A stretch of 64,000 nt of DNA, taken from contig CM032118.1 of the NCBI GenBank assembly GCA_018894105.1, positions 31,910,690 through 31,974,689 on the forward strand, written 5' to 3'. The notes under the pieces were generated by a model. It was not told the DNA's origin and searched no databases. It saw only the letters and a program-made list of their open reading frames with translations. Positions 34,488 to 45,895 of the stretch are shown piece after piece. Position numbers and translations under genes: made by a program. The stretch's first letter is position 1. Each line of letters opens with the position of its first letter. Source of the DNA: Jacaranda mimosifolia (Eukaryota; Streptophyta; Magnoliopsida; Lamiales; Bignoniaceae).

Positions 34488-34828
34488 TGATGATGCTTGG
34501 AAGTGGAACAAGGTCCTTTTCGAAAAACAACAAAGTGTCTATTTGTCTTCTTAGGAACGCATGGAGAGAGGTCTGCTCTTCTCGAGAGTTCTTCCACTTT
34601 GAGAACTTGGTGAATGATTTCTTGTTCTTGATTCCTCTTTAAAACTTGGTAATTATAGATTTTAATTTTGGTGGACTTAGGCCTATTAGGATTTTTCTGC
34701 CCTTTTCATAGGTTTGGCTTATCTTTTGGGCTATCTGGCCTATTTACTCAATTAATTAATTTTAAGGTCAATTTGCTATTTTTAGTCAATTTACAAAATT
34801 GCTCTTAAGTCCAATTTTAGTTATATCA
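34488..34828 (-). repeat. LTR related to 59820-60147; candidate 3' LTR of a split element
   Basis: It is collinear with 59820-60147 over its whole length. Shared words include AGTTCTTCCACT, TTTACTCAATTAATTAATTTTAAGGTC, ATTTTTAGTCAATTTAC and AAGTCCAATTTTAG. It is bounded TGATGATGC...TATATCA. The flank AACAT (34483-34487) resembles CACAT (60148-60152). It may be the far LTR of one old element opened by insertions, or a solo LTR. Confidence 0.75.
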
Positions 34829-35519
34829 TCAAACTCACTATTTTTGATAGAAAATTTTTATTTTCATATTGAAAATATAACATCAAGTTTTACTCTAATT
34901 ATTATCTTATTTTGATTTATAATATTACCAACTCAATTGATTATTGTGAATTGGATCAATGACATGTGCTAGGAGATATTGTGAAGTTCAATGTAGTTTT
35001 CAACGAAGGACTTAGGTGAATTTCATGTATCAGGTGTTTAAAAGCTCAAGGAAGTCTTGCGTTGTAGTCATCTAAAAACTTAGAAACATTTCTAGTGTTG
35101 TTACAACGTTAATAACGAGGTGTTGCACTAAAAAGGTGCATGATAATATAGGTTTTAGGATGAGTTCTCTTAGAGGGATGTGCTTGTATTTGGGCGAGCA
35201 AGCGTGCAAGTAATTTATAGAAGCATTCTTGGTGCGAAACTTGGCCGGGAGCCTCATAAGTTGATAAAGGAGCAAGCAAGTGCATTCATTAATAGGCTTC
35301 AGAGAGAATTTCCTCACGCCCAAAGCCACATCCTTCATTACACTAGGATCTTGGGCTATGAGGCAGGCTCTATTAGATTTTTTCTTATTCAGCTTATCAA
35401 AGAAAAGCTTGCTCGAATATCAACTGAGAGGACCGTAGCACAAGGATTAAATCCATTTCTTTCTTCAATCCATTTCTAATGCACAAGATCCTCACATGGA
35501 GACAAGTGCAGAGCATACT
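34829..35519. other. Interior sequence between LTR and pararetroviral segment
   Basis: Words of the form ACTTAGRTRAATTTC recur (near 35009 and 35080) and also appear at 52325-53050, on the far side of the viral and Tat insertions. A 99-codon open frame at 35180-35479 (with KLGREPHKLIKEQASAFINR) has no recognised family and no support as a gene. Confidence 0.45.
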
Positions 35520-35619
35520 TTAGACTTATGATGGGAAGACCAGAAGAAAATCCAAAAGCATGAAAGCTAAGGCCTAAGAAAGACTATGGAGGAACTATGA
35601 AGTAAACTAGTAGGCATAT

Positions 35620-35700
35620 CTAAAAATGGGAAGTTTTATTTAATCTAAACTTGAATACAAAGTAGAGTACAATCCCCTATTTATAGGCATAGAACTCAAA
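35620..35700 (-). promoter_or_regulatory. Pararetroviral promoter/leader-like region
   Basis: The minus strand shows TATAAATA (35685-35678) and an AATAAAA signal (35640-35634), downstream of the RNase H end. This is where such viruses carry their genomic promoter and polyadenylation signal. Assigned by position and motifs only. Confidence 0.45.
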
Positions 35701-36122
35701 GGACTTTTCAGCATATTTGAAAAGTTCATTTGGTGTCATCTACTTATGATTACTACTTGAGGGACACTTGTCATCTACCTATGATTACACAACACACAAC
35801 TTAACTGGACACATGTCACGATACAAAACACCTAGCTAGATACAAGGACACATGTCAAGCTAACTAATCTACAACATACACGTGTCAAAATAGGTGGACA
35901 TATGTCACCTTATGGCTATGTATGGAAAGACTTCAACTGCTGAGGCTATCTACATGGCTGGGCTTAGTACTACGTCCTTGAAGATTGTCCTTGGGAATTG
36001 TCGTATTTATGGTAGCCTTAGGACCATGAGATCATCCAGAAGAGTCCAAAACCTTCCCAGTTGATTCCAATATCTCAAGTTGGTTCTGGATCTAGTTTTG
36101 GTATCCATCCGAACTCATTATC

Positions 36123-36767
36123 CTAGAAAGGATCAATGTCACATGAAGTGTTAGTGAGCAATAGCTTAGGAGGGTGTGCTAGCACCTTATTCATGTAACA
36201 GAGATGTTTGTACAATGCTTTCTTCTCTTCATGGTTGTTGTCAAGTGATTCTATAAGAGTTTTCCACATGTAGTAGTAAGATGATAGTTGTGGTTCTGCA
36301 GCTTGTCCCATGTAACATGGTCTGTGGAAGATAATGATGACTTATATTTCTGATCCTGGTCCTTCTTAGATGGCTGTGTAAAATAATTGTAACCAATTTT
36401 CTATGGAATCAAACAATAACAGGAATACCCATCGCAAAGATAGCTCATTTTGTTCATCATGTAAGAATTGGACTATTTTGTGAGGGGCCATATGGGCTGC
36501 AAAAAAATATTGAACTACCACACACCATAAGTACCATAATCCATTTTTTGGTAAAAGAACAATGGAGGACAATGTTGAAAAACATAGGAAAGGATAATCC
36601 GAATAAAAGTAAGCTTTGTCGGGGCTATAATTAATAGCATTTAAGAACTTTGCAAGATAAAGAAACAAATTATTCCTTGCAAAATATTTTATGCCATTGA
36701 GAGTTTGAAATGCTTCACTGGATATAGGAGTGGTTGGAAAAGTATTAGTGGATGAAGACGAGGTCAT
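36123..36767 (-). pseudogene. C-terminal domain of the pararetroviral polyprotein
   Basis: Minus-strand frames at 36767-36366 and 36311-36123 follow RNase H. They contain aromatic-rich stretches (KAYFYSDYPFLCFSTLSS). Comparable C-terminal extensions occur in plant-genome pararetroviral polyproteins. The function is unknown. Confidence 0.45.
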
Positions 36768-38045
36768 TAGGATAATGGGAATGGTCTTTGTGGTGGAGAT
36801 AAGATAGATATACTTTGGTCTGGAGAGTAGGTCAGGGATGAGATTTGCGTCTCCTTGGATATGTTGTACGGTGAACTGGTACTTGGAGAACTAATCTTGA
36901 GCCTTAATAGTTGAGGCTTTGAAAGTCCTTTTTTCTTGAAATCCATAATCATCGGGAATGAAGAGTTATCCATATGTACTGTAAAATGATGTCCCACAAG
37001 GTGAAACTCAATTTTTTTAATGTCGTACCTGATGGCAAGGACTTCTTTATAGACCGTGTGATAGTGTTTTTCTACTTCTTTGACGTGTCAATTGACATGT
37101 CCACAGTAATGTTGTTTCCCATCTATTTCTTCAATGAGTATAGCTCTCCAAAACTCATCACTGGCACCAATTTGTAAGATTCTGTGGCCTGTGCTGGGAA
37201 TCTTCAAAGGTGGTGGATCTTGACAGATCTCCTTGAACTTCTTGACTGCTACTGTCTGTTCTTTTCTCTAAGTGGTAGCATTCTTCTTCAGTAGTTTGGA
37301 TAGCTGACTAGTATACTTAAAAAACTTAGGGAGAAAATCCTTAATATAATTAACAATACCAAGAAATTGCTGGATCTCCTTAGTAAAGAAGTCCTTATTT
37401 GGAAATTTGAAGAGTTCTTGTGTGATATGTGGGCCAGGCTAGTAATGATCATTTGAGAATTTCATTCCAAGAAATTCAATATTGGGCTACCCAATAAAGC
37501 TTTTCTTTTCTGAGAGCATAATTCCATGGGCCTAAACTAGATCCAAGAACTGTTGTAAAAGATTCTCAGAGCTGTCTTGTCTTGGGAAAACAAGAAGATA
37601 TCATCAATGTGGACCAATGTATTATTAAGGATGGGCTCAAAGATCTTCATCGTCGCCTTTTGGAATAATGATGAGCGACTTTAAGTCCAAATGGCATGAC
37701 CATCAATTGATATTGAGCACTTGGAATACAGAAGGTGGTCTTGTATCGGTCTTTTGGGTCAATGCCTAGTTGCCAAAATCCTGCCTTACGGTACACATTC
37801 TTCCATCTAAATATGGTAGGCCAATCAAATCTATTGGATTCATGGAAGAATGTGTATCGTAACATGAGGAGATGGAATGGTCTCCTGAAGAACTGAACTA
37901 GCTTGGAACATATATACTGGTAAGTAATCCTCAAGCTCAGATTCTTCAATTGTGGGTGATTCTTTATCATTTGAAGATGAATCTTAGATTGCGAACACTG
38001 TCTTTTCTGTTTGTTCTTCCTGTTCAGAGTATAATGATTCAACAT
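36768..38045 (-). pseudogene. Pararetroviral reverse transcriptase and RNase H (decayed)
   Basis: RT copies RNA to DNA and RNase H removes the RNA strand. The minus-strand stretch at 38045-37647 contains KAGFWQLGIDPKDRYKTTF and MPFGLKVA. The catalytic motif follows as HIDD near 37610 (V/Y-x-D-D in the family). RNase H remnants end at 36997-36767 with HFTVHMDNSS. The RT N-terminal part is scrambled: a stretch near 37800-37860 includes an inverted-looking repeat of the TTCATGGAAGAATGTGTA word. Stops and frameshifts abolish function. Confidence 0.7.
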
Positions 38046-40300
38046 CTGTATTAGATAGAGTTGTTCCTAAACATTATAGAACTTAAGACATCATCCAATA
38101 GGACTTGTTTCTTTTGCTAGGGCAGTTTTTTGCAAAATGCCCTTTCTTTCTACAAAGGTAGCAACGATCAATGTTCTTTTTTCTCAAAAGCTTCCTTCTA
38201 AAGAACCTCAAGCATTTTTTTCTTCTTTTTGAACTTCTTGAGAGTTGGCTTCTTGGAGGAAAAACAAGAACACTTTTCTTTGTCTTAATTTTATCTCCAA
38301 GTAGGATTTGTTGCAGGTCTTTTTCAAGATAGATCAGTTGTCTTGAAGTTCCATGAAGAAGTTATGTTGCTCGCAAAGGTTTTCAAGGGCTACAAGAGTC
38401 GTTTGATGAATCTCTCCAGGGCCTATATGAGCCATATCCCATCTTATGGCAAGAATCATCCTTTGAAGTTCAGGCTAGATTTCTTTTGGAAGATATGCTT
38501 TAAGTTTGGGTCATTAGATCCATTCAACATGTAGAATAACTAGGACATCCTTTAGAAATGGAAATCAAGATCTTTCTTCTTGAGAGAGCAACACCTCATA
38601 GAGAAATAATCTAGCTTCGCCATTTTGCTTACGAGAGAGACGTCTCAGATAAATTCTTGGTGGATTTCTCCAAAGGCAGTCGTTGGATTATTGACTTCGC
38701 AGAATTGCATCTGTTTGTATTTTCCAAAACTTTGGAACCAGTCTCTGCGAGTACCTGTAAATCTGCATGCAAATTCTCTTAGAACAGCTTGCAGATTGGA
38801 TCCTTCTCTTGTGAGTTGCAAGTTAGTCCAAGTGTCAAAGAAATGGAGTCTATCTCTACTTTTGGACATAAGGATATCATTAAAGGTGAATCATGGGCCA
38901 ATGGCTAGTTTGGAAAAGAAATTCTTTGTAGGCAAAGTCACTACTGGTTCAGTATCCTGATGCGATTATGTCTCAAAGTCAGAGTTCTCAGTAGCTTTTT
39001 CTTCTCTTTGTTGGCTTGATCCGATCTTGGAAGCCATCAGCATAGATGTTATATCAACAAGCTCTGTTTTGAAGTCTTTGTCAGAATCACCATTAAAGGA
39101 TTCTTCGTGCAATACCTCAAATGAAATATCTAAATCCATAGCAACGAGCTCTTCCTTGGTAGAATCTTCCAATGCAATATAAGCTTCGGGATGTGGTTGA
39201 TCTTCCTATTTTGTCTTAGAGGTGGATTGTGGAGAGGAAGATGCTGGTGCCTTTCTTTTTTCTTCAGCTAAGAATTTTGATTTAGTAGGTTTTGGAGAAG
39301 ATGTTCTCTTTTTTGGAAGGCTAGAAGTCATAATAAAGTGTTTTGAGTAATCTAGTGGTGAGGTTGGAAAAGATTGTGGATAAGTAAGCTGACTAGTATA
39401 TGTGGGGTAGAAGGGTTGTATCACACTCTTTTTATCGCTTCTATCTAGTCAAGTTGGGCTCTCAATCTCCTTATCTCAGCTTCTTTCTGGTAAAACTCCT
39501 CACCAAATTTTCTTTGATCTATGAGTAGACAGAGGTCTTTGTCAAGAGTATGTACCTTGTTGACAAGGTCATCATAGCATTTCTGCATCTTGGAAGTCAA
39601 ACTATCAACCTTGGCTTCAGTGGAGTGTACCTTAGTGACTACTTACTCCATCTTGCTATCAAGATATTTTAGGAGTCTATTCAGTGCTCTGGCATTGGTA
39701 GTCTGCCAGTTGAGGACCTATTCTGCCTATGTGAGAGGCTTTATTCTTCCATCACTATCAATTCCCATTGACTGTACATAGGGCTTTGATAAAGTGCAAC
39801 TAGAATTGTCGGTTTATCTCTCCAGTGGATAGAAGTCTTGTTGATAATGGAACATCATACATGGTTGAACAAGAGGAGAGGGAAGGATGTTATCTTTTGA
39901 CTCTTACATTCTGCATGTGGTTCTTTATTATTTTCATATTTGTGCCAGGCCTTCTTTGTAGCAAGGCAACGGTTGAAGCCGTGGTGGCTCAGTGTTAAGG
40001 TCTTCAGGGTTCTTGAGGTCGGCAAGAATTTCTCCTAAAGATTTTATTCTTTTTCTTCCGTTGTCTGCGACGTTGGTTGTAATCTTCATCGTCATCATCA
40101 GAGTCCCAACTTTCACAAGAGCATCCTAGATCACATTTTGAGGGATCCACGTCCCAGATAAAGTGTCCATTAATTTTATCTATGTAAGCTATTCTTCCGT
40201 CTGGCTCAAAATCTCCTAGGGGAATGTAGGGATCTTTGCCTGTGTAGGAGATGGTACAATCATCATCTATTGGAAGATACACCTAATGGCCCTTTATCTT
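38046..40300 (-). pseudogene. Coat-protein/linker region with CCHC knuckle (decayed)
   Basis: The minus strand near 38190-38110 encodes CYLCRKKGHFAKNC, a C-x2-C-x4-H-x4-C zinc knuckle as found in nucleocapsid domains. Upstream, 39900-38640 holds charged, partly coiled-coil sequence. The stretch at 40282-40004 ends in an acidic-then-basic run (DSDDDDED, then RRRQRKKKNK). The assignment as capsid region rests on its order between movement protein and RT. Confidence 0.5.
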
Positions 40301-40631
40301 TTTGAACATCAAAGATGGTCTTTACTCGTCCACCACTAAGTCTCTGAAATTGGAAGCTAGAAAATTTCACTATCTCATGAGTCTAGTGTAGCGACTCATA
40401 ATTAGTGATCCATTCTGTGGGCATGAGCTTCTCAAGTTCTTTTCTTTCGAGTTGTCTTGGAATCTGGACAATTGTAGGGACTTCTTGTCCTAAACCGACA
40501 AGGACCATAAGAGCATCATGTGTTCCTTGATTTTGTACATCAAGGTTATAGTTTTGTAACCTGTACACGATCTGGTGACGAAGAGTTGTCATACCAGCAG
40601 ATACAACTTGCTCAGCACCTGAGACTTAGAC

Positions 40632-41219
40632 TTAGACCTTAAGCGTTGTTGGAAGGTAGGGATCGTCTAGAGACATGGTGTAATTTGGGAAGAACGTCAC
40701 CATAACACTTCCAACATTAAGAGTGATCACCACCATACCAATTACAACATTTTGGTAGTCAATAAAGCAAGTGTCCAGGAGTGCTATTCTAGCTGAAACT
40801 GGCATTCCTTTCCTTCTATGATGAGAAAGAATGAGACGGATGGCTCCAAAGTGAAGATGGGTGTAACCTTCTCTTTTCCAACCGGATATCAACTCCATTG
40901 GAATAGAAAGAGTCACGTATTGTTCTCCTTTAGAAGATCTAAGCACATACTGGTCCATCTTGGAAGACTGTACATATTCCTTGATGTAAGGTTGGGACTT
41001 GAACAGAGCTTTGATGCTTTTGATACCTTGAGGAAAAGACCCTCTTTTTCGGTAGATGTTACAATGACTTATAAGAGGTGGAACTACTTGCTCTACAATG
41101 GCATTTTTAGGAATGGTGGCATATTCTACAAGGTTTTCTATTCTATTTGCAGAACATTTAGGTAAAGAAAGAGTTGAAGATACTTGAAGTAAATTTTCGA
41201 CAATTTTATAGGGATCCAT
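40632..41219 (-). pseudogene. 30K-superfamily movement protein-like domain
   Basis: Movement proteins of this superfamily carry plant viruses through plasmodesmata. This 195-codon minus-strand frame opens with an ATG at 41219, about 100 bp after the primer site, and includes HLHFGAIRLILSHHRRKG and SARIALLDTCFIDYQN, which fit the core of the family. It is the best-preserved part of the viral segment, but the frame ends at 40632 and related sequence (with GLGQEVPTIVQIPRQ) continues in a shifted position at 40592-40383. An intact single polyprotein is therefore lost. Confidence 0.65.
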
Positions 41220-41320
41220 GGCTTTGGATGTATAGTTTTTCCAGTCATCTATTCATTCGATACCTCTCCTACATGCTAAACTTCTCTTACTACTATCTTC
41301 CCAAGCTTCAGAACATGCAT

Positions 41321-41333
41321 AGCTCTGATACCA
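41321..41333 (-). other. Met-tRNA primer site of the pararetroviral segment
   Basis: The minus strand reads TGGTATCAGAGCT exactly, the Met-tRNA complement that marks the start of caulimovirid minus-strand synthesis. It lies only 16 bp from the Tat element insertion point, so the viral sequence on the other side, if any, should resume at 52325. Confidence 0.8.
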
Positions 41334-41348
41334 GGGGCTAGCCGGTAG

Positions 41349-42223
41349 TGATGATGGTTTGATCTACTTGGTGGTATACTAAGCTCAGGCCAAATAGAGT
41401 CGACTAGATACTGGATTGGAGAAAGATGATTGAATATGAATAGGTTAAGTCCTGCAACCAACAGTATATCTCGGGTCAGCCAAGGTGCCCTCGACTAAGG
41501 CACTTTGACGCTCAAGTCAGCACTTAATGGACCAAAAAAGAAAGCAACAGTGTGAGGCCTTTTAGAGATAATAAGCATACCTTATTGAACGATGACAATA
41601 GGGTATTTATAGTCTCTCTTGAGACTCCAATATGTCAGTAATCCCTTTGCTTATATAGAGAAGGCCTTTGTCCTTATTTGAGGACCTTTAGGTCTTCTTC
41701 CCTCTATGTACTTCTCCAAGTGGGGTCTTTTCATGCTTTTCAGGTATGGCGGTACGACGAAGGTGCACTACTCTGGTTTTGCAAAAAGATAATACAGAAG
41801 GAGGCACGCACCATTAATGTGGAGGCACGTTGCTTGTCAGAGCATTTAATGCTGCAGAGAGGTGGTTGTGGCGCATTCAATGTGACTGTGACCGGTGGCA
41901 TGAGACTACTATATGTTGCTCCGATCGACTTCCTAGGGTCGAGATGTTTATTTGCCTGCAGGTCATCTATCCACATTATGGTTGAGATTATGGAACTCTC
42001 CTAGTGCGAAGACCTTTCTAGTTGAGGCTAAATAGTCATTCTAAAGCTGATCAACCACACTCTGGTCGACAAGATAAGGTATCAATACTCATGTTAGCGA
42101 AATGGTCCAATGAGGACTTGGGCCTAGTCGATCACCTGGTCAATTGTTGATGGGCTATTCCATATCAAATCGCTTACGTGGCCGACTGTTAATGGGTTGG
42201 GCCTATTAGGCTATCCTATATCA
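41349..42223 (-). repeat. 3' LTR of the Tat element
   Basis: 875 bp, collinear with 51454-52319. Shared words include GGTCGACTCC-like and CACTCTGGTCGAC. Directly adjacent to the PPT at its right side. Confidence 0.92.
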
Positions 42224-42245
42224 TGAGTCCCCTCCACTCTCGAGT
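42224..42245 (-). other. Polypurine tract of the Tat element
   Basis: The minus strand reads CGAGAGTGGAGGGGACTCA immediately upstream of the 3' LTR. Confidence 0.8.
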
Positions 42246-42677
42246 TCTGATTGAGCTGTTTAACGAGAAGGAATACGAAGTAGTTGGCTTGGAAAAGTGG
42301 AATCTGTTCAACCAAGGATTTAACGCATTAACAATCTTTAAATTTCAAAATTCGACCAGGGTTTCAGCGCATTTAATGCGTCTGTTACATTAGGCAGCGT
42401 GGTTACCCAACCAGTAGATGCATAGTAATTTCCTGATAACCGGTCAGTTTAACCAGTTAACTTATCTGCTAGTTGGGGCCTATAAATAGCACAGTGAAAA
42501 ATTTTCATTTTCACTTTTATAGCAATTTAAGAAGTCGAGCTCTGCAATTTACTGCTCCTTCTAATAGTCAATTTTGTTCTATTCTTGCCTACCACATAAG
42601 TTTCCTTCAATTTTGAGCAAATTTACTATTCTTTATTTCGACTAAATATTTTGTAGCAAATATGTTGAGAATTTTCG

Positions 42678-44900
42678 ATGAGGGTAGCAATTAGGGGGAG
42701 CGATTCTAATAAGACCCAGTCGGATGTGGGTTCGATCGGAAAGGTAGACGACTCGACTAGTAGGACTAGCGAGTCTTCTAGGGATAGCTCTAGCACTTCT
42801 AGTAGCTCAAGTGAGATAAAGGTTTATGTTGGGGATGGGGCAAGGCCATCTAGGGAGGCGAGTCAACCTCCAGTGTCTCGGGGTAGGCTATTTACTACTG
42901 ATCACTATGGTGAGATTATATCTAAGATCAAAGATAGAGATTTTGAGTTGATCAAATGGTTGTATCACATTCTTTCGAAGTTCGAGTTGATCATCCCTAG
43001 GCCTAATTATAGGATGCATCGACGTTCGAATAGTTACATAACAATTTTTTGAGGATGCCCTTAAGTGTGGGCTTAGGTTTCTTATAGCACAAGTTGTAGT
43101 CAACCTGTTAGCATGCCTCCAGGTCTGCATCAACCAATTGCTCCCCAACTATTTTTCAATTCTTTATAGCTTCGTCGTTTTGATAGCCATACACAACCAA
43201 CCCCCATATTTTGCAAATTTTAGCAGTCGCTTCCACCTCCTGATGTCTTGGAAGTCAAGCAACACCGAAGAGTCCGGATTTTATTATCTCGTAGCCCACC
43301 TTCGTCGAAAGTTCTTAGTGACCCTATCCTCTTTGCATGGCCAAGCATGGAAAAAATGTTATTTCTTTATTTGAGCTATGAACGAGATAGGGTTCAATAT
43401 TCCCAAGGAGTAACTTAGGGGTCGGGTTGAGATGCCAGGGAATGAGAACCCTACCTGGCCTAATACATTCATTCGAGAGCTAGTCGAATTTGGTCAAATA
43501 GATATGTCAAGGTACGTCGAGGAGAGGAACCTGGTTCTAGCAGGCTTATCACCTACTCAGCTGGATTTCCCAGCTAATGCTCAACCAGATAGACACCATT
43601 ATTTATTTCTATCATTTTTTATTTATATACTTTCTGGTCGATAATCCCATGTTTGTTTTTATATTATTTCAGATTGAGCAGAAATCATGAATTACACTCG
43701 CCAATAACAGAAGGCTAGGTAGTAGGCGCAAGAGCATCGACAAGCATCTTCAGTCCGGTGCCTCGACAGAAAAGATCAAATGCCGACGAGAAAGCTCCTG
43801 CTCGAAAATAGTAGCTAAAAAAGAAAAAGAAAAGGCTAGCAAGCCCTCGCTCTTCGGGCCCTGATTCCCACTCCACACTTTTCCTTCCCCGAGATTTGGG
43901 CCTAACATCAATGTTCAAAGTATGGCGATGATGCTCGAGGCGAGGTTGATTGGAGTGGGCCCCTTGAAGGTGCTGATAGCCAAGTTGTTCATGTCCGACC
44001 AAAAGAAGATACTGGAGATGAGCCAGCTAGAGGCTTTAAAGGCATTCGCATACCATTCGAATATGGCAAATATCTAGTCGAGTGTTACTTGTTTTGTCCA
44101 GGTTTATATTTGAATTTTTCGACCAAACTTGCTTTTGTAGCAGGTTAACCAAATAAGGTACCATTTCTAACCCTCGGTGATCGGGGGAAGCTCTAAAAAG
44201 AGTGAAAAGATATTGAATTAGCCAAGACTTAAGTCGATTCACTAGACTCGAGTATCAGCGAGCTGACTCGATAGGTCGAAGAAAAGGATGCATACTAGTG
44301 GTTGTTGTGACTTAAAAGAGTTACCTTGATGAGCTGCTGCGCAAGACAAGGTTAGAGGCAGAAACAACCCACAATGCTGGTCGAGTGCTGGGATACAACA
44401 ACGCTACTAGATACGCATGGGATGAGTTCTTCAAAACACTACCAAGCATTCGCAATGAGGCAGTTCAACAGTTTATGTTGTGCTTAGCATTCGAAGATGC
44501 CAGTGTTGTCTTCCTCCTTGATGACACAAAGGAAGCTTTTGAAAAGGTTGTCAAGCAGCTCGAGTTCCTAGATATTAGTTCTGACCTGAAGATAAGGAAT
44601 GTCTCAATATGCTACAGACTGAGCAGCTCGAGGACTACCCGTCACCGCACCCACTGATGAGAGTGCACCACGAAGGGGGCTGGTGCTACAATCCGCCCGA
44701 GGGCAATCGAAGTGGCAAAGGAGTTTAATTTCATGAATGATTTCACGTTCGACAATAAGGATGGCAAGGTCAATGCTATATCTTATTTTCCTCCCACTAA
44801 ATGCACATTTTTGACAAAAGATGGAGGTCCTTCTCAACCTGGAGGTTCCACACATCCAGTGCCTAAGCAAGCGAGGTCCCCCCACCGTTGTATAGATAAA
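42678..44900 (+). pseudogene. Antisense extra ORF of the Tat element
   Basis: It reads opposite to gag-pol. It opens with an ATG and a Ser-rich stretch (SRDSSSTSSSSSEIKVY). A region matching the plant putative gypsy-type transposon domain follows (43150-43380, with FYYLVAHLRRKFLVTLSSLH; then 43480-43560, with RYVEERNLVLAGLSPTQL). It ends with helical, charged segments near 43900-44660 (with EDASVVFLLDDTKEAFEK). Similar ORFs are known in Tat-lineage elements, but their function is not established. It is broken by stops and frameshifts. A promoter on the plus strand was not identified. Confidence 0.7.
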
Positions 44901-45239
44901 CTCTAGGGACGAACTCAACTGCATCACCAATGTAGTGGCAGCTGCACAAAGTTGTGGATAGGAGGGAGCTGGGTTGAATTGAAGTTGCTCTTTTTTATGC
45001 TTTTTTTTGTTTTGATTCGCCTTGCAAGGCGCTTTAGATGATTTGATAAACTTTTGTAATGTAATCATCTAATTTGATATTTTATTTTATAAGATCTACT
45101 TTTTCAATCACTTTTGTCGACTTGATTCCTTTTATTGCTTTTGTTCAGTTTTTCAATATGATTATATAAATAAATGAAGACAAACTTTTCTTCCAACTAA
45201 CTAGTTGAGGAATATAATCTTTAGATGAATGTTGAATTG

Positions 45240-45880
45240 CTCATAGCCAAGTTAATGGTCGACTATAGGATCGATTTTAAAAGAAATGAATGAAAAAATC
45301 TTTAGAATTTTCAACTTAAAATCTTTGTAGCCAACTGCTGGGCCAACTTAAAATATTCTCTTCATAATCAAACGAATTGGCTTAAAGCCATGGTCGATCA
45401 TTGGTCAACTTTATTGAATTAAATTCAGGTTGCAATGTAATCTTTAAGTTGTAACACGTGTGCGCACTAAGAAATTTGGGTACGATGATCAACTGCTAGG
45501 TTGATTGCAAGTTGTGGTCGACTGTGAAGTCAACTTTAAATTATTTTCTTGTTTATTGAGTAGACTATGCACTGTGATCATGGTTTGAAACCAAATTATG
45601 GTCGACTACTAGGTCGACTTTAAACGATGTTCTCGTTTATATGATTGATTGGGCTAGAAGCCATGGTTGTGGTTTGAAATCAAAATTATGGTCTACTATA
45701 GGGTCGACTTTAAACAATGTTCTTGTTTCTATGATTGATTGAGCTAGAAGTCGTGGTTGCAATTTGAAATCAAAATTGTGGTCGACTATAGGGTCAATTA
45801 TAAATAACTTTCTCATTTATTAAGTGGTTAGGCTGGAAGCCACAGTTGCAATTGAAAATAAGCAGCTGATCGAATTTAAA
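45240..45880. repeat. About 90-bp tandem repeat in the Tat element
   Basis: Copies start near 45515, 45600, 45690 and 45780 with GGTCGACTAYAGGGTCGACTT-like words, followed by TTTAAACAATGTTCTCGTTT-like, GATTGATTGGGCTAGAAGCC-like and GGTTTGAAATCAAA-like words. More degenerate copies lie leftwards. The tract lies between the integrase end and the antisense ORF. Confidence 0.8.
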
Positions 45881-45895
45881 TTGCCTTTATTGGTC

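Larger units (their letters stand above)
35520..41343 (-). mobile_element. Endogenous pararetrovirus-like segment (Caulimoviridae-related)
   Basis: On the minus strand the order is Met-tRNA primer site (41321-41333), 30K-type movement protein, acidic and linker regions, CCHC knuckle, RT, RNase H, a C-terminal domain, and a promoter-like region (TATA near 35678-35685). A movement protein upstream of RT, with no integrase found and no LTR pair, fits a plant pararetrovirus and not an ordinary LTR retrotransposon. Petuvirus-like or florendovirus-like viruses have this single-polyprotein order, but the genus is not certain. The span of about 5.8 kb is shorter than usual genomes, and many stops and frameshifts are present. 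It is an old non-functional genomic copy. Confidence 0.7.

Noticed and set aside
35180..35479. 99-codon plus-strand open frame as a gene
   Set aside because: No recognisable domain, no promoter, and it lies inside the decayed interior of a retroelement.
44604..45068. 154-codon minus-strand frame as a gene
   Set aside because: It is antisense to the end of the plus-strand extra ORF of the Tat element and shows no domain.
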